Part shown: positions 43,205-54,735 of the stretch, piece after piece
How positions within the stretch are numbered: position 1 is the stretch's first letter
Layout: the number at the start of each line of letters is the position of its first letter
Assembly: GCA_022419385.1 (NCBI GenBank)
Contig: JAJUBI010000001.1
Location: forward strand, 1,178,001-1,242,000
Origin: Paraconiothyrium sp. Pb-2020
Taxonomy: Eukaryota; Ascomycota; Dothideomycetes; Pleosporales; Didymosphaeriaceae
Direction of reading: 5' to 3'
DNA: 64,000 nucleotides
Notes under the pieces: generated by a model
The model's database searches: none
Seen by the model: the letters and a program-made list of their open reading frames with translations, nothing else
What the model was told of the DNA's origin: nothing
Made by a program: the position numbers and the translations under genes

Positions 43205-45011
43205 ATGGCTTTGGCTGGCTTCTTTCTGGTCCTCGCCTTTTCGGCACTGCTATCGCTTCTGATCCCTATGGGTCGGCGGTCTAAGAGCCTCCCGCCAGGT
43301 ATGCAGTGATGCTTCATCCGTGACACGATAGCATTTTCGCAAGGCTGACCATTGTGAACTTCAGGACCACCAACTCTTCCGTTAATTGGGAATCTGCACC
43401 AGATCCCAAAGACAGGTGCTCATTACAAGTGCGCATGCGGCTCCCACTTCCGAATTAATCGACGCTGACTGAGCCTGGCCAGATTCACCGAGTGGGCGCG
43501 CACGTATGGCGGTATTTTCTCCTTGAAATTGGGCCCAGCCACAGCCGTGGTCATCACGGATCGACGCCTGGTAAAGGAACTACTTGATAAAAAGGGCAAC
43601 ATCTACAGCGCCCGGCCGCAATCATATGTCGCGAACGACCTCATCACCGGCGGCGACCACCTGTTAGTGATGCAGAACGGCCCCAAGTGGCGACTCTTCC
43701 GGAAGTTGGTGCAGAATCACTTTAACGAGGCGCGTTGCCAACAAGAACATGTCGCGCTGGTGGAGGCCGAGGCGGTGCAGATGATGCACGATATCATGGT
43801 GGCGCCTGAAGGCCTGATGTTGCATCCAAAGCGCTTCAGTAACAGTATTATCATGAGCCTGGTCTTCGGCATTCGTACCCCCTCGGTGCGGACCAAGCAC
43901 ATGCTGCAACTTTATGACGTGATGGAGAAATGGTCGGCCGTCATGGAAACAGGTGCAACTCCGCCTGTGGATATTTTCGGCTTCTTGAAGTGGGTACCCG
44001 AGTCAATGTTTGGTAATTGGAAGAAGCGCTCGCTCGACGTCAACAAGATGATGGTAGCACTATACGCGAGCATGGTCGAGCGAGTGCGTAAGCGCCGTGA
44101 AGCAGGACACCGGACCGCTTCTCTACTGGACGGCGTTCTCGACGCGATGGCAGCTTCTGGCAGTGGTAGCGGTAGCGAAGGCCTCTGTCTCAACGAAAAC
44201 GAGACCAATTTCCTCGGCGGCGTACTGATGGAGGGCGGGTCCGACACGAGCGCCTCGATTCTGCTCGCTTTCCTCCAGGCCATGATCAAATACCCGCATG
44301 TGCAGCAGCATGCGCAAGCTGAGATCGACGCCCTCCTCGGCGCCAACAGTACCGCCATCCAACGCTCGCCTCGATGGGAGGACTACGCTCAGCTCCCATA
44401 TGTTGCTCAGATTGTCAAGGAGACGATGCGATGGCGTCCCGTCACGCCATTGGGATTCCCGCATGCGACGAACGCCGGTATGAAACCAGCACAGTCTGAA
44501 TACCTCTCTTCTAATGATTTTCCTAGATGACGTCGTCGATGGGTACACGATCCCCAAAGGCACCACCGTGCTTCTCAACGTATGGGGTCTGCACCACGAA
44601 AGCGTTGGCGGTCCTGAGCCTCTCTCACCGTTCGCCTTCGACCCCGACCGCTTTGCAGGCCGCACCGCGCCCGCCTCCACGTTCGCCGCTTCCAAAGACT
44701 ACGAGGCGCGCGATCACTACGGTTATGGCGCTGGTAGGCGGCTGTGTCCGGGTATTCATCTTGCCGAGCGCAACCTGTTCGTCGGTATGGCCAAGCTGTT
44801 GTGGGCGTTCAGTTTGGAGGAGAAGCCGGGCGCAGAATCTGTCGACGTGGATCCCAACACCGGGTATTCCGAGGGATTTTTGCATTGTGCTAAACCGTTT
44901 GCATGCGAAGTGAAGATTCGGGGGGGAAATGAGGCGGAGAGGACGAAGAGAAGGGAGATCGTGTTAGCTGAATTCGCAAGAGCACATGATGTTTTCAAGG
45001 CTTTCGACTAG
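43205..45011 (+). CDS. Cytochrome P450, CYP619-like m-cresol hydroxylase candidate (YanC/PatH/PatI-like)
   Basis: Four exons, 43205-43298, 43365-43428, 43483-44477 and 44527-45011, give 545 residues. A membrane anchor (FFLVLAFSALLSLLIP) is followed by the proline hinge LPPGPPTLPLIGNLH, formed across the first junction. The I-helix motif is MEGGSDTSAS, ExxR is ETMR, the PERF-like segment is FDPDRF, and the heme loop is YGYGAGRRLCPG with Cys458 as ligand. The N-terminal part (IYSARPQSYVANDLITGGDH) looks like the CYP619 group, whose members in the patulin and yanuthone pathways hydroxylate m-cresol. Here it would make toluquinol, the prenylation acceptor. It directly follows the PKS on the same strand and forms the right edge of the cluster. 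Confidence 0.9.
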
Positions 45012-45688
45012 CTGTGGTGTAGAAACACCATTTCGGACTAATCAGGGAGTGGAGATGGGTTGTTGCAACAGAAAGCATTGACATCGGTGAGAGGAGACGC
45101 ACGGGTCGGCAGGACCTGCAGCTGCGTTGTGAAGGAGTGCTGAGTTTTTTTTTTTTTTTTGCCGCGGTAGATTTCGCGGTTTTTTCCACACTTCGTCATT
45201 ATCTTGATCAACAAATTAAATTTCAAGCCTGTTGTCTTCGAGGTTTATTTATAGGTGTGTATGAACGGTGGTGCGTAGTTTCGTTCATGACCGGACCGGG
45301 ATCCCAAATCGGGTCTGGATAAACATTTTCCCTAGTGTCCCCTTTCCATGACGTCATTAGTAGCTGTGACCGTCTGAACGTGGTGTTTCTATCCACTCAT
45401 GCATACGATTCCTAACCACAATTTCTTTACTTAGGAAGATCAACGTCAAGTCCATGCTAATTTCTAACTCTATTGTCGATTTCGTACTAGAGCACGTCTC
45501 TGGGCTCTTTTAAAGAAGCAAAATCAGTACATCAGCCGCTATGGAAGCAGGCTATTTTGCGACAGCTTGTCCAGAACGCAATCATAGGACAAATCGGGTC
45601 CATTTATAGTAGCGAGACTGTAATAGGTGCTTAGTCAAGTAATAATGGCTTTTTTAAACATCGTAGCTCGATGTTCGGACGACATTGG
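45012..45688. other. Intergenic at the right edge of the cluster
   Basis: No gene was seen. It includes a 16-base T-run and AT-rich DNA, and leads into the decayed gene that follows. Confidence 0.5.
45145..45160. repeat. Poly-T tract (16 bases)
   Basis: Sixteen consecutive T residues, 130 bases after the P450 stop. Confidence 0.95.
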
Positions 45689-47206
45689 CTATTGTGGTTT
45701 CTCATTCTTCGGATGATTGGAAGCCGGAAGGGGCTCTTGCATTGTTTCCCGTCCGGGGATACAAACATTCTCAGCGCTAAGGGTCCCCTTGATATCTTTT
45801 GAAATGATTTGCATGAGCATAGTGTAGGAAATGTGGTGCCTCTCACACCACGTGAAAACCACGCCGCAGACCCGAGCGGTGTCGTTTCGATTACACAGAC
45901 ACATGCATCGCCTCCCATACCGAGTAGTCCAATCATGTTACATCTTGAAAGCATCTCGAGCCGGAACTAGACTTACAACCTTCCGCAACGAACTAAGACC
46001 TTGAGAAGGTGTTCCGACTATATATTCTGACGTGACCCACAGAGCCTCCTATCATACCCCCCTGAAGACCGGTTGTGCGGCCGAGGCAATGCACGGAGAG
46101 GCTGCCAAGGGAGTATGCAGGTATTACTTCCATCGGATACTCAGCTTCCTCCTGCGAGTAGTGATAACGACTTATAGGCCCTGTGAGTGGAGATGAATCT
46201 TGTGGCGCAGGGCGTGAACGAAACCTGACCCCTCGACCACGTTATACAGTGTCCTGGGTCGACCTTGATGAGTGGCCAATCTGACGTTTCTATCGCCGTA
46301 TTCCGGACGATGCACAGATGTAGCCGAGTTTGTGAATAGTTACATGATCAGCGTCCCAAGTGTCGTCACTCGAGAAGAAGTCTTCATCAACATCATCAAG
46401 GGCGGACTGTGTTATTAAGATGTCATTCTCTTCCCCTCGAGCAACGTCAGGTATATCCCCAAAAATCTTCGCATCGTCCTCATACGTAAGATTTTCGTCC
46501 CTTTGATCTGGTTTGTTGGAGGCAAATTCGTTGGGATCATCAAGGGGAAGGTTAAGCTCAGGGTCGGACTTAGAAACTCATTCATCACAAATGTCTAGAT
46601 TCCACATTGATTGTGGAGCCTCAGACTCAGAAGAAGCCATGGTGTCCCGAAAGGACGTTTCGTTGTGTTGCGCTGGCTTCATGTCTGAGTTCGTTGGGGA
46701 GTCGATTGCCTTGGATTTACCTCTACCTGGAATTGTACTTGCTCCTCGTCCACACTCTTGTTATCGCTTGGACCATCCAAATACATGATATACAGTCAGA
46801 CCGTACGGCTCACCATCCACGAGGACAGTTTCTTCAAAACTAATGGGCGGTAAATGCTCCCCTCCTCGCCAGGCACCAATGGAAGCTCCACAAATCGGGC
46901 GTTGTTGATGATATAGATTCATTACAGGCAGTCTGCAATATCGCACGTTGCGTTGTCCAAAGTGGAACATTCACGTGTGGGTGGTTTCCTTCCTTGACGG
47001 ACTTCTGCTGATGGGAAGCGGGTCTCAAATTTTAATACTCTAATCATTCGCCTCCACCTCCAGCTGACTCGTGAGTCTTGTCCGTCACGGTCGTCTCCCC
47101 CTGGGTCCTGCACAGGCTCAAGCGTAGGGGGAGGTAGAGACACGGCTCCCAATGAGTTTACCCCACTCCCGGGACGGGTCGGTTTTATTACATAGAGCTC
47201 AGTCAT
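45689..47206 (-). pseudogene. Decayed gene of an uncharacterised fungal family (GDSG-containing)
   Basis: Fragments of one protein lie in order on the minus strand in different frames. From N to C: MTELYVIKPTRPGSG (47206); ICGASIGAWRGGEHLPPISF with GEPYGLTVYHVF (46970-46761); DDVDEDFFSSDD and LGYICASSGIRR (46640-46293); DWPLIKVD (~46280); VHCLGRTTGLQGG and VRIYSRNTFSRS (~46110-45980); VCGVVFTWCERHHISY and ENVCIPG (45904-45689). From memory this order matches an uncharacterised ascomycete family in which SSGIRR and TFSRS are each followed by Trp; here both are followed by TAG. Another in-frame TGA lies near 46580 and several frameshifts occur. The damage fits C-to-T type decay, as in repeat-induced point mutation. 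Family identity is from recall and should be tested. Confidence 0.7.
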
Positions 47207-48683
47207 CTAAATCTGAGGGTGACTCTACAATTAAATCAAACTGCTGTCAGCGATCTGTCTGCCCGTCGTACTTTCGGCCCGTGTTCTCGGGGTTTTGAGG
47301 TGTTATAATTCCAGGACGTAGCCTGTGCAGTACCGATATCTCCTAGCAGTGGGGTCTCAGTATGTCATCGAATTTTACGAAGTATTGGGTCTCGTCAAAG
47401 CGCCGAGAAGGTGATTATACAAGCATCTTCCGAGTTTGATGCGAAACCAAGACTAGGATCATCAAAGGCCATGGACTGCGCTGCACTGAATTGACAGCTT
47501 GACCACCACCATTTGCTCTATCCAATCCACCATCGTCTCTCTCCGACAGCGCCATGAACTCCATTCAAGGTAGGATGAACAGTGCGAGTTGTTTTAAAAG
47601 ACTGGCGAGATGTGGCCTGAGTCTATGGGTTGACTTGAGACACAGAGGACAGACTCCGGTTTGAGTGCTTGGAGCATGCTGGAACGTGTGCTGCAATCTA
47701 TGCAAGTTCCTACGTATCACACTGCTATGTGAAGCTCTCATACATTCCATGTAGTCGTTGGCGCCTCGAATGGCCTATGGCCCTCGACTTTACAAAAGCA
47801 GTGGTAGCGATGTTCCTGTGCCTCGTGACGATACCAAATTATCTGTTCTGGAAGATGTAGCTGTTAAGCGCATACTCGGGATAGGTGCATACATATGGTT
47901 GGAGGTCGGTCTTGATGTGCTTTCTCATAAACATTCTCCAGACCTGCCTAAGTGAATTGGCTATACTGAACTCCAACTGCCCCGTGTCCGTATGGCTTGC
48001 ATGATATGTTAACAAGAGTAAGTGAACTGCGCTGAGATGGCGCCATCATGCCACTTGGGCGTCTGGGTATCACAATCGGTGTATCGTTTCCATCTCGCTC
48101 GGATCCAATTGAAGAGACAGTATAGTCACCGATAGTGCATAAAGATCACTAGGTGTACTCTGAGATGGGTCATTTGCGGCCACCGTTAAAATTGTTGATG
48201 TGGTGTTGTATGTATGATTAGTTGATGCCACAAAGCTCGATTCAGCTTCCACATCTTCGGCTTCTTCATCTAGTATAATTAAGGATCAAGTGGAAGGAGA
48301 ATTATCTTCGAGTTCCAATGCAGTGAGGACTTAGCGAGTACTGTTACCAAATTGGCATTTGCAAAAGAGCAGCCAGGATTGACATCATGGCCCGAAATTG
48401 CTCTAGGGTGGACCGAGTTCAGGCCCCCAGACGAGCTCAGTTACTCTACGAGTAGTGACAACATTCACGATCCTATCATAAATGAAAGGAAGGTGTCATG
48501 ATCAGTAACATGTAATCGTTCTTTTGAGGAAAAGGAAAAAATTAATATTTACATGCTTAAAGCGCAGCTCTAAGCGACAGAAGAAGCAACAGTCTCGCCA
48601 GGAGATTAACGCTATGTACAAGCTCCCAAACGAACACCTGGTCTCAGCGAAGAGCCAGGCGTTGCGCTATAGCCAAGAGGTGC
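47207..48683. other. Intergenic, possible further gene debris
   Basis: No intact gene. On the minus strand between about 48340 and 48070 an acidic Thr/Ser-rich frame continues across one TGA (DEEAEDVEAESSF and TPSDLYALSVTILSLQL). It could be more gene debris, but I do not recognise it. Confidence 0.4.
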
Positions 48684-49610
48684 TTATGCGACGAAGCGCT
48701 TGGCAGTGGCGCCCTTCGCGGCCTTGTTGCCCTTGGTGGACGCCGTGGACGCAGTACCAGCAGTAGCACCGGCAGTCGTCCCGGAAGCAGTGGTATTACC
48801 CGTAGCTGCACCGCTGCCCGCCATTTGGAAGGCGATGACACCACCGAAAGGACCAGCGTTATTGGCTATTCTACGTCAGCATCCCCTTTCACACCAATCT
48901 GTAACGTAGGGTGACTTACAATTCGCAATCTTCATGAAGCACACGTTCTGCTGGCCGGCCACAGTGCCAGAGCAAGTAGTCCCCGCAGGTACAGCGATGT
49001 TGATCGGGAAGTCCATATTAACGTTTGACGCGCGCTTAACGAGACCGCGGGCGCGGAGAGCCCAGAATGAGAGGCCGCGGGGAACGTTGCCGTTGGCTTT
49101 GATGTTGCCTCTATTACCGGGGACATCTACTTGCTATTAGCGTATTGCATTGATCAGGGTGAGTGATGACAATATACCAGTAACAACATTCGCCTGCACA
49201 CCATCCGCAAACTGTCCGGTCGCAGTAGGATCAATCATTGCCTTGATCGGGCCCGCACCATCGGTAGTAACGATGTGGAAAGTACCGGTAATGTTTCCGC
49301 CGTCGCTAACCTGAGGAAGCGTGGCACCGCTCTGGTCCATAGTGGCTGCGACCATGGCCGCCTTGTTCTGGCCCTGGCCCTGGGTCTTGCCTAAGCCGTT
49401 GGTCGCAATATTGGTCTTGCCAAAGACGGTGGTGTCAACCTCAGTGACTTTGTTCTTTCCGGGTCCCGGGACAATGCCGCCCTGGATGCCGATGGCGGTG
49501 CCGTTGCCGCCTGCATCACCTGCAACGGCGGCGACTTTACCGTGCGCAGAGATGAGGGTGGGAGCGAGGGAAAGGGTGGCGAAGAGGATGGCGTGGGCGT
49601 TGAAGTACAT
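48684..49610 (-). CDS. Secreted Egh16-like protein
   Basis: Three exons, 49610-49178, 49126-48920 and 48865-48684, give 273 residues, all in frame. A signal peptide (MYFNAHAILFATLSLAPTLISA) is followed by HGKVAAVAGDAGGNGTAIG and VDTTVFG, which are hallmarks of the Egh16/Gas1 (DUF3129) family. The end of the conserved region has NNAGPFGG, formed across the last junction. The C-terminal tail is Gly/Ala/Thr/Ser-rich and ends in a short basic segment; no GPI signal is evident. Members such as Blumeria Egh16 and Magnaporthe Gas1/MAS3 are expressed in appressoria and assist plant penetration. The biochemical activity is not known. Family expansion is common in plant-associated ascomycetes and hints at the lifestyle of the host organism. 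Confidence 0.88.
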
Positions 49611-51104
49611 GGTTGCTACTGGACTGCTGGTGCTGAAGCAAAGGTGGAAAGTAGGTTAGAGGAGTGATTAAACACTGGGTGAGCGATAGCTGATGAAAGA
49701 GCAACGATTCAATCGTGCTGTGAAAACAAAAGGCGAACCGGTGTCAGAAGAGAAGAGAGGATAAGAGACTCGCTGAGCTGATGATGTCCGTTGGAGTCGT
49801 GACCGTCTCGATCTTTATAGACATCCACCTTCGTACCTTTGCCTGACACCGCGGAACTCTCAGGCCGCTAGCTGAGGACATAAAACCTCAGTCACGCCCA
49901 TGCTACTCCGCATCATCGTGAGCCAGAGGCGCAGGCGGCGCGCAAGGGTTTCAACTGTTTGACGCCCAAGATCTGCGGCAGCAAGGCTTGCTGCTGAGGC
50001 CAAAAGCGGTGCTATGTGAACTAAGCTTTTGGCAAGCCGTAGCGCCACTTCTGACACTAGTTCGATTACTAGCGGAGTTGTTGGTTTCGTATACCTACGT
50101 CCAAAGTGGTCCCTGTAGTTTATGAGGCGAGATGCTCATCATCAGTCAGAACGATCTAGCAGTTCCAGTCAGTTGAGAACGATAAATCCGAAATGCAAAA
50201 TGACTGCACAGTGAAGATTCCCGAACTGTCAGTATCTGCCAACATGTCACTCCAACTCTCCATCGTCTTCTTCCCAACACAGTTAGCGTCGCGTCTACAC
50301 CTGCGCCTTTGCAATGTTCATGTTTTCACCAAGTTTCAACACCAAGTTCTCGGCATTTCGAAATCAACGCTTACCCAAGGAATTCGCCCAGCGAACGAAA
50401 CAAGCCATCGTCCTAAAACGAGTTGCTTTGATATGCGTCTTCTGCAAAAGCGGAGTCTTTTTCACCATGTTTGGCGCTGGCCCATCGGACGCTGAAACAG
50501 GCGAAACGCCGACCTTGCCCTCACCCGCGACACGCTCCTCCCCACAACGCCATCATCGACGCCAGGATGCGCTCGTTTGACAGCCTTGCGCATACCCGCG
50601 CGCCACTTAGCGGTTGTTTTCATGCGATTCTTCGCTAAGCTTTTGGAGCCCAGTACCCAAGCAATGCTAGTGCGAAACTCAAATCAAACGCAGAGAGGAC
50701 GGAGGCCGAGGTGCGAAGACGCTGGACTTTTGCAGGTAGTGATGAGTTTCGGGAAAGATGCCGAGTGAACCGTGGCCAAGGGTCGAGCGGCACAAAGAAG
50801 GAGGCTAAAAGCCGCTGTCAAGTTTTGACACAGGTGACATTTGATTGATTTGAAATTCGCCACGACGTTGCCTTAGTGACAGTGGAGATGGCGAAACTTG
50901 TTCTGGAAAATTCAGTATGATGAGGCATCCCAAGTCGACAGAAAAAGCCGCACTTGACTACTGCATATGGAGATGTGAAGGTGTTTGAATGGACTTTGGA
51001 TCAGTTGCTTCATTAGCATATTCTAAGACAAATGACATAATTCGTTAAGTTCGCCAATTACTTTCGTAAACCTTTAAACCTTTGAAAGCTTCCATCAGCT
51101 TTGC
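49611..51104. other. Intergenic, no gene supported
   Basis: This is about 1.5 kb between the Egh16-like gene start and the 3' end of pyruvate decarboxylase. Short open frames near 49.9 and 50.3 kb have no recognisable domain or splice support. Confidence 0.45.
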
Positions 51105-52921
51105 TTACGAAGCCTCAGCGTTCCTCTTTGCTGCTGCTTCTGCCGTGGACTTCAATGCAGCAGGCGCGTCGTCCCATGGCATTACCAGTTCGACGAAGCG
51201 CAGCTTCTGGGTGTCGCCGCTCGAGAACTCCTTGTCCATGAATAGCTCTTCTACTTGCTTCTTCGTTTCCACTCGGTAGGTCAAATACTGCTCCTTGGGC
51301 GCGCCAAATGCCGCTGGCAGGTCCTTGTACTTCCACTCTTGTACATCGTTGTAAGCGTCTTCCATGCCGTGGATGAATCTTTCAATCGTGTATCTAGGCG
51401 AAGTCAGCGCATTTCATACATGGGGCAGAGGGTACTCACCCATTATTGCAGATGACGAAGATTATGGGGTTCAGTTTGTTGCGAAGCATCGTACTGACTT
51501 CTTGCGCAGTGAGCTGGAACGAACCGTCACCGGTGAATAAGATCGTGCGCTTGATGCCCTTCTCCTTCGCGGCTAGGGCGGCACCCTGGCATGAGCCCGT
51601 GGCGTAGCCGATGCTGCCCCAAAGGACCTGCGAGATGGCAATCACATCATCCGGGAACCTTGTCTCCCAAATACCGAAGTTCGCTGTACCGGTCTCTGTG
51701 ATCACGATATCTTTCTTCTCAAGCCACTGGCCCAAGCGTGGCCAGAACCATGCTTGTGTGATGGTCGGCTCTGGTGACTTGACCTCATCATCTGGAATTT
51801 CATTATCCGGCTTCGGTCCGCTCTCGATGCTGAGTTTGCCCAGCTTCTCCGTAACCTTCTTCAAAACACCGTTCATCCGCACACCCGGGTATTCGGAATA
51901 CCGCACTTTGATGCCGTAGCTATGGAAGTCGATGGTATTGAGCTGGGAGACGCGGTACGTGAAGCCAGCAGTGTTGAAGTCTGATTTGATAGCGCCGATG
52001 GAAATTACGAGGTCCGCGGATTCCACACGCTCACGCACGCCCTTGTTGCTGCCATCGCCGGCGTAAACACCACCATAGTTGGGCAAGGTTTCGTTGACGG
52101 CACCCTTGCCCATAGGCGCGACAAAGACAGGGATGCCGGATTTGGTAATAAAATCATGTGTCTCTTCCAATGCTCGGTGGCGGATCGCGCACGCGTCCAC
52201 TAGGATGACGGGGTTGCGGGCTGCGTGGAGATATTTGAGGACTACATCTACAACGTAATCCTCCTTCTCGGGATCATTCGAAGGGTAAGCTAGGTCCAGG
52301 GGCGTTTTGAGTCGGTCGCCGTCGACCTTCTTTTGAACCATATCCGTGGGCAGCGCGATGTAAACGGGCCTCGACTGCAGAATGCATTCGCGAATGGCAT
52401 TATCAATCAGGGTAGCCGCTTCATGCTGGTGATTCAGCATGGAGACTGCGCATGAAATTTGAGTCGACATCTTGGAGAAGACATTGAAATCGCCGTTGCC
52501 GAGCGTATGATGAAGCAAAAGTCCATTCTTTTGGGCCGCTGTGGTAGGGTAGCCGACAATATGCACAATGGGCACATATTCGGAATACGCTCCCGCAATG
52601 GCGTTCACTGCGGAAAGCTCGCCCACGCCGAAGGTGGTCACGATGGCGGAAATGCCTTTGACACGTGCATAGCCGTCGGCGGCATATCCGGCGTTCAACT
52701 CATTGCAGTTTCCCACCCAGTGGAGGCCGGCAGGTTTGATGTAGTCAAGAGCTACAAGATTGTAGTCTCCTGGTAGACCATGGACTGAGCGGACGCCGAC
52801 TTCGTGGAGGCGTTTGAAGAGGTACTAGCACGTGTCAGCATGGACCACATTGAGGCGCCGGAATGCTCACCTCAGCGACATCTATAGGATTCTTGATTTC
52901 CTGCGTTCGGAGATCTGCCAT
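51105..52921 (-). CDS. Pyruvate decarboxylase
   Basis: Three exons, 52921-52871, 52824-51440 and 51393-51105, give 574 residues, the usual length. N-terminal motifs are YLFKRLHEVGVRSVHGLPGD and NELNAGYAADGYAR, which includes the cofactor-activating Glu region. The thiamine diphosphate motif runs from GDGSFQLTAQEVS to ICNNGYTIERFIHG; its last part is formed across the second intron. The enzyme turns pyruvate into acetaldehyde and CO2 in the cytosol during fermentation. Indole-pyruvate decarboxylases share the fold, so the substrate is not fully certain. It lies outside the metabolite cluster, has no TCGGCCGA site that I can see, and is probably a housekeeping gene. Confidence 0.93.
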
Positions 52922-54735
52922 GTCGACAGTTGGAGCCTGTGGAGACTATGAAATTGGGTGAAGGGTGAGGTATTGTTGCTGTGGTGGTGCAGCATTGCGG
53001 CAGCTCGCGGGAGCTCTGTGTAGATATAGTCGGCCTATGACGATTAATGCGGGACTTCACGCGTTAGTCAGGCACGGCGTGGGCCCACGCCTCCCATGTG
53101 GTGTGATCGATAGTGTACCAATCCATCCCAACATGAAAGGTCGCCCATGGTCAGTTGTGCCTGCAAGTAATGCTTTTCTTGCTGCCGGCCGGCACTGCCA
53201 GGCAAGATCTTCCTGGTCTGGCACGCCAGGTTGTCCACGTCGTGCGATCGTAGCGAGATGGAAACATCTGCGTCCAACGTTGTTGGGAAAGAGACTATCG
53301 TTATCGCAGACCGGCCGGATTGATGCGCAAGTCACCGCATCTGTTGCCCCTGCGGATGAACCCGGTGCAAGGCCTGCAATGCTATAGCCCACTGCGACGC
53401 GAGCACCATCCACAGTCAGCAGAGACGCATCCACTCACGGCCAGACAAGTTTGCATTCGGTCCGTGGGCTCCTGCGATGAGCTGATTGAAGACGAAGTGG
53501 CATGGGTTGAGCCACAAAAAAAGATGATACGTGTGCAGGGAGTGACTTGGCGTTGCATGCGGCGGGTACTTTGAGAGGCGCAGAACGGTCCATGGTCCCA
53601 GAAACCCGCAATCCGGTCGCGGATTTCAGGGTGCACAGATATGAAAATCTTGCGCTCCATTGTTCTATGAGAATGGGACGAGGTGGGAGCATGAAGAGCT
53701 GGAACGTGCGCCCGGTAAGAGGGCCGCGCGAGCACAAGACGGAGAAGGTTATATCTGCACTGCGGTGCGCCATAAGTCTACCACACCACCTTGTCGCTGC
53801 TCACGTTGTTGCCTCCCCCGAGAGGTCGAAGATCACGATCAAAGCAATGTGTAGGCGTCGGGCCGACACGTTCCCACGATCCACGCCCAGGTCTCGTCTC
53901 ACCATGTATGATTGAGGCGCAAAGCCACGGCCACAGCCAAGGACCTTTGGATGGGCTCTCGGTGCGAAGCGGCGCACGCGAGCTGTAGAAGGGAGGCACT
54001 TTCCTACACATTGCATATGTGAGAGCCCGAAACGTGATGATTGTGCACCAGTGAATGCTATCCTATCCAGCCCAGCTTCTACGTCTTCGAAGTAGCGCCG
54101 CCGTCGAGGAAGCAGCAGGTACTTCTAGCGCCGCCCGCTCAGACCACTACTGACGCCTCTCCACGGCCCACCCATCACCTCTGGGCGCACTCCAGCTCAC
54201 CAGCCAGCCAGGCTCCAGAAGCCGCCCTTCTCCCCGAGCTCACCCAACACCCACCCTCTCGTCGCCGTCGCAGCCGCCTCCTCCTCCTGTGTCTTCTCCC
54301 GCTGTATCGCTGCATCCGCCCCTCCAAGTGCACCGCGCCTTTGTTATCGAGCCTGGCCTCGCAAGCGCCGTGCCCGACTCGAGTGCTCCCGGCCGCATTC
54401 TGAGGTACCGCTTACGCCAAACCGCGCAGCCGACTGGCCTCTCACCCTGCGCCCTGGACCGGCTGTCACTGCTGTCGCGCACACGCTTTGCGACGTCGGC
54501 ATCGACCGTTGCAGTTCCACGACAAGCCGCCGTCGCCGTTGCCACGGACCAAGCTCCGCCCTCCACCAGTTACCCACGATTCAGACCCGCCACGCTCGCA
54601 GAACATTGCGCGCAAGACAACGTCCGGTGCTGATTCAGTCACACCGGGCTCTAGAACGCTTCGTCGCATCGTCATGCCGTGACGCGCAGTGCCGTCAACC
54701 ACAGCACTGAGTAGCCTGTCTTCGAGGCCTCGATA
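52922..54735. other. Intergenic and long leader of the MAPKKK gene
   Basis: A 1.8 kb gap between divergent genes. The last ~650 bases are C/T- and CG-rich with several short upstream frames, typical of a long 5' leader. No coding gene was recognised. Confidence 0.5.

Noticed and set aside
50193..50580. Two overlapping short frames between Egh16-like and PDC genes
   Set aside because: No domain, no splice support and no conserved-looking motif.
53382..54011. Several short frames on both strands upstream of the MAPKKK
   Set aside because: Mutually overlapping frames in GC-rich leader DNA without recognisable protein features.
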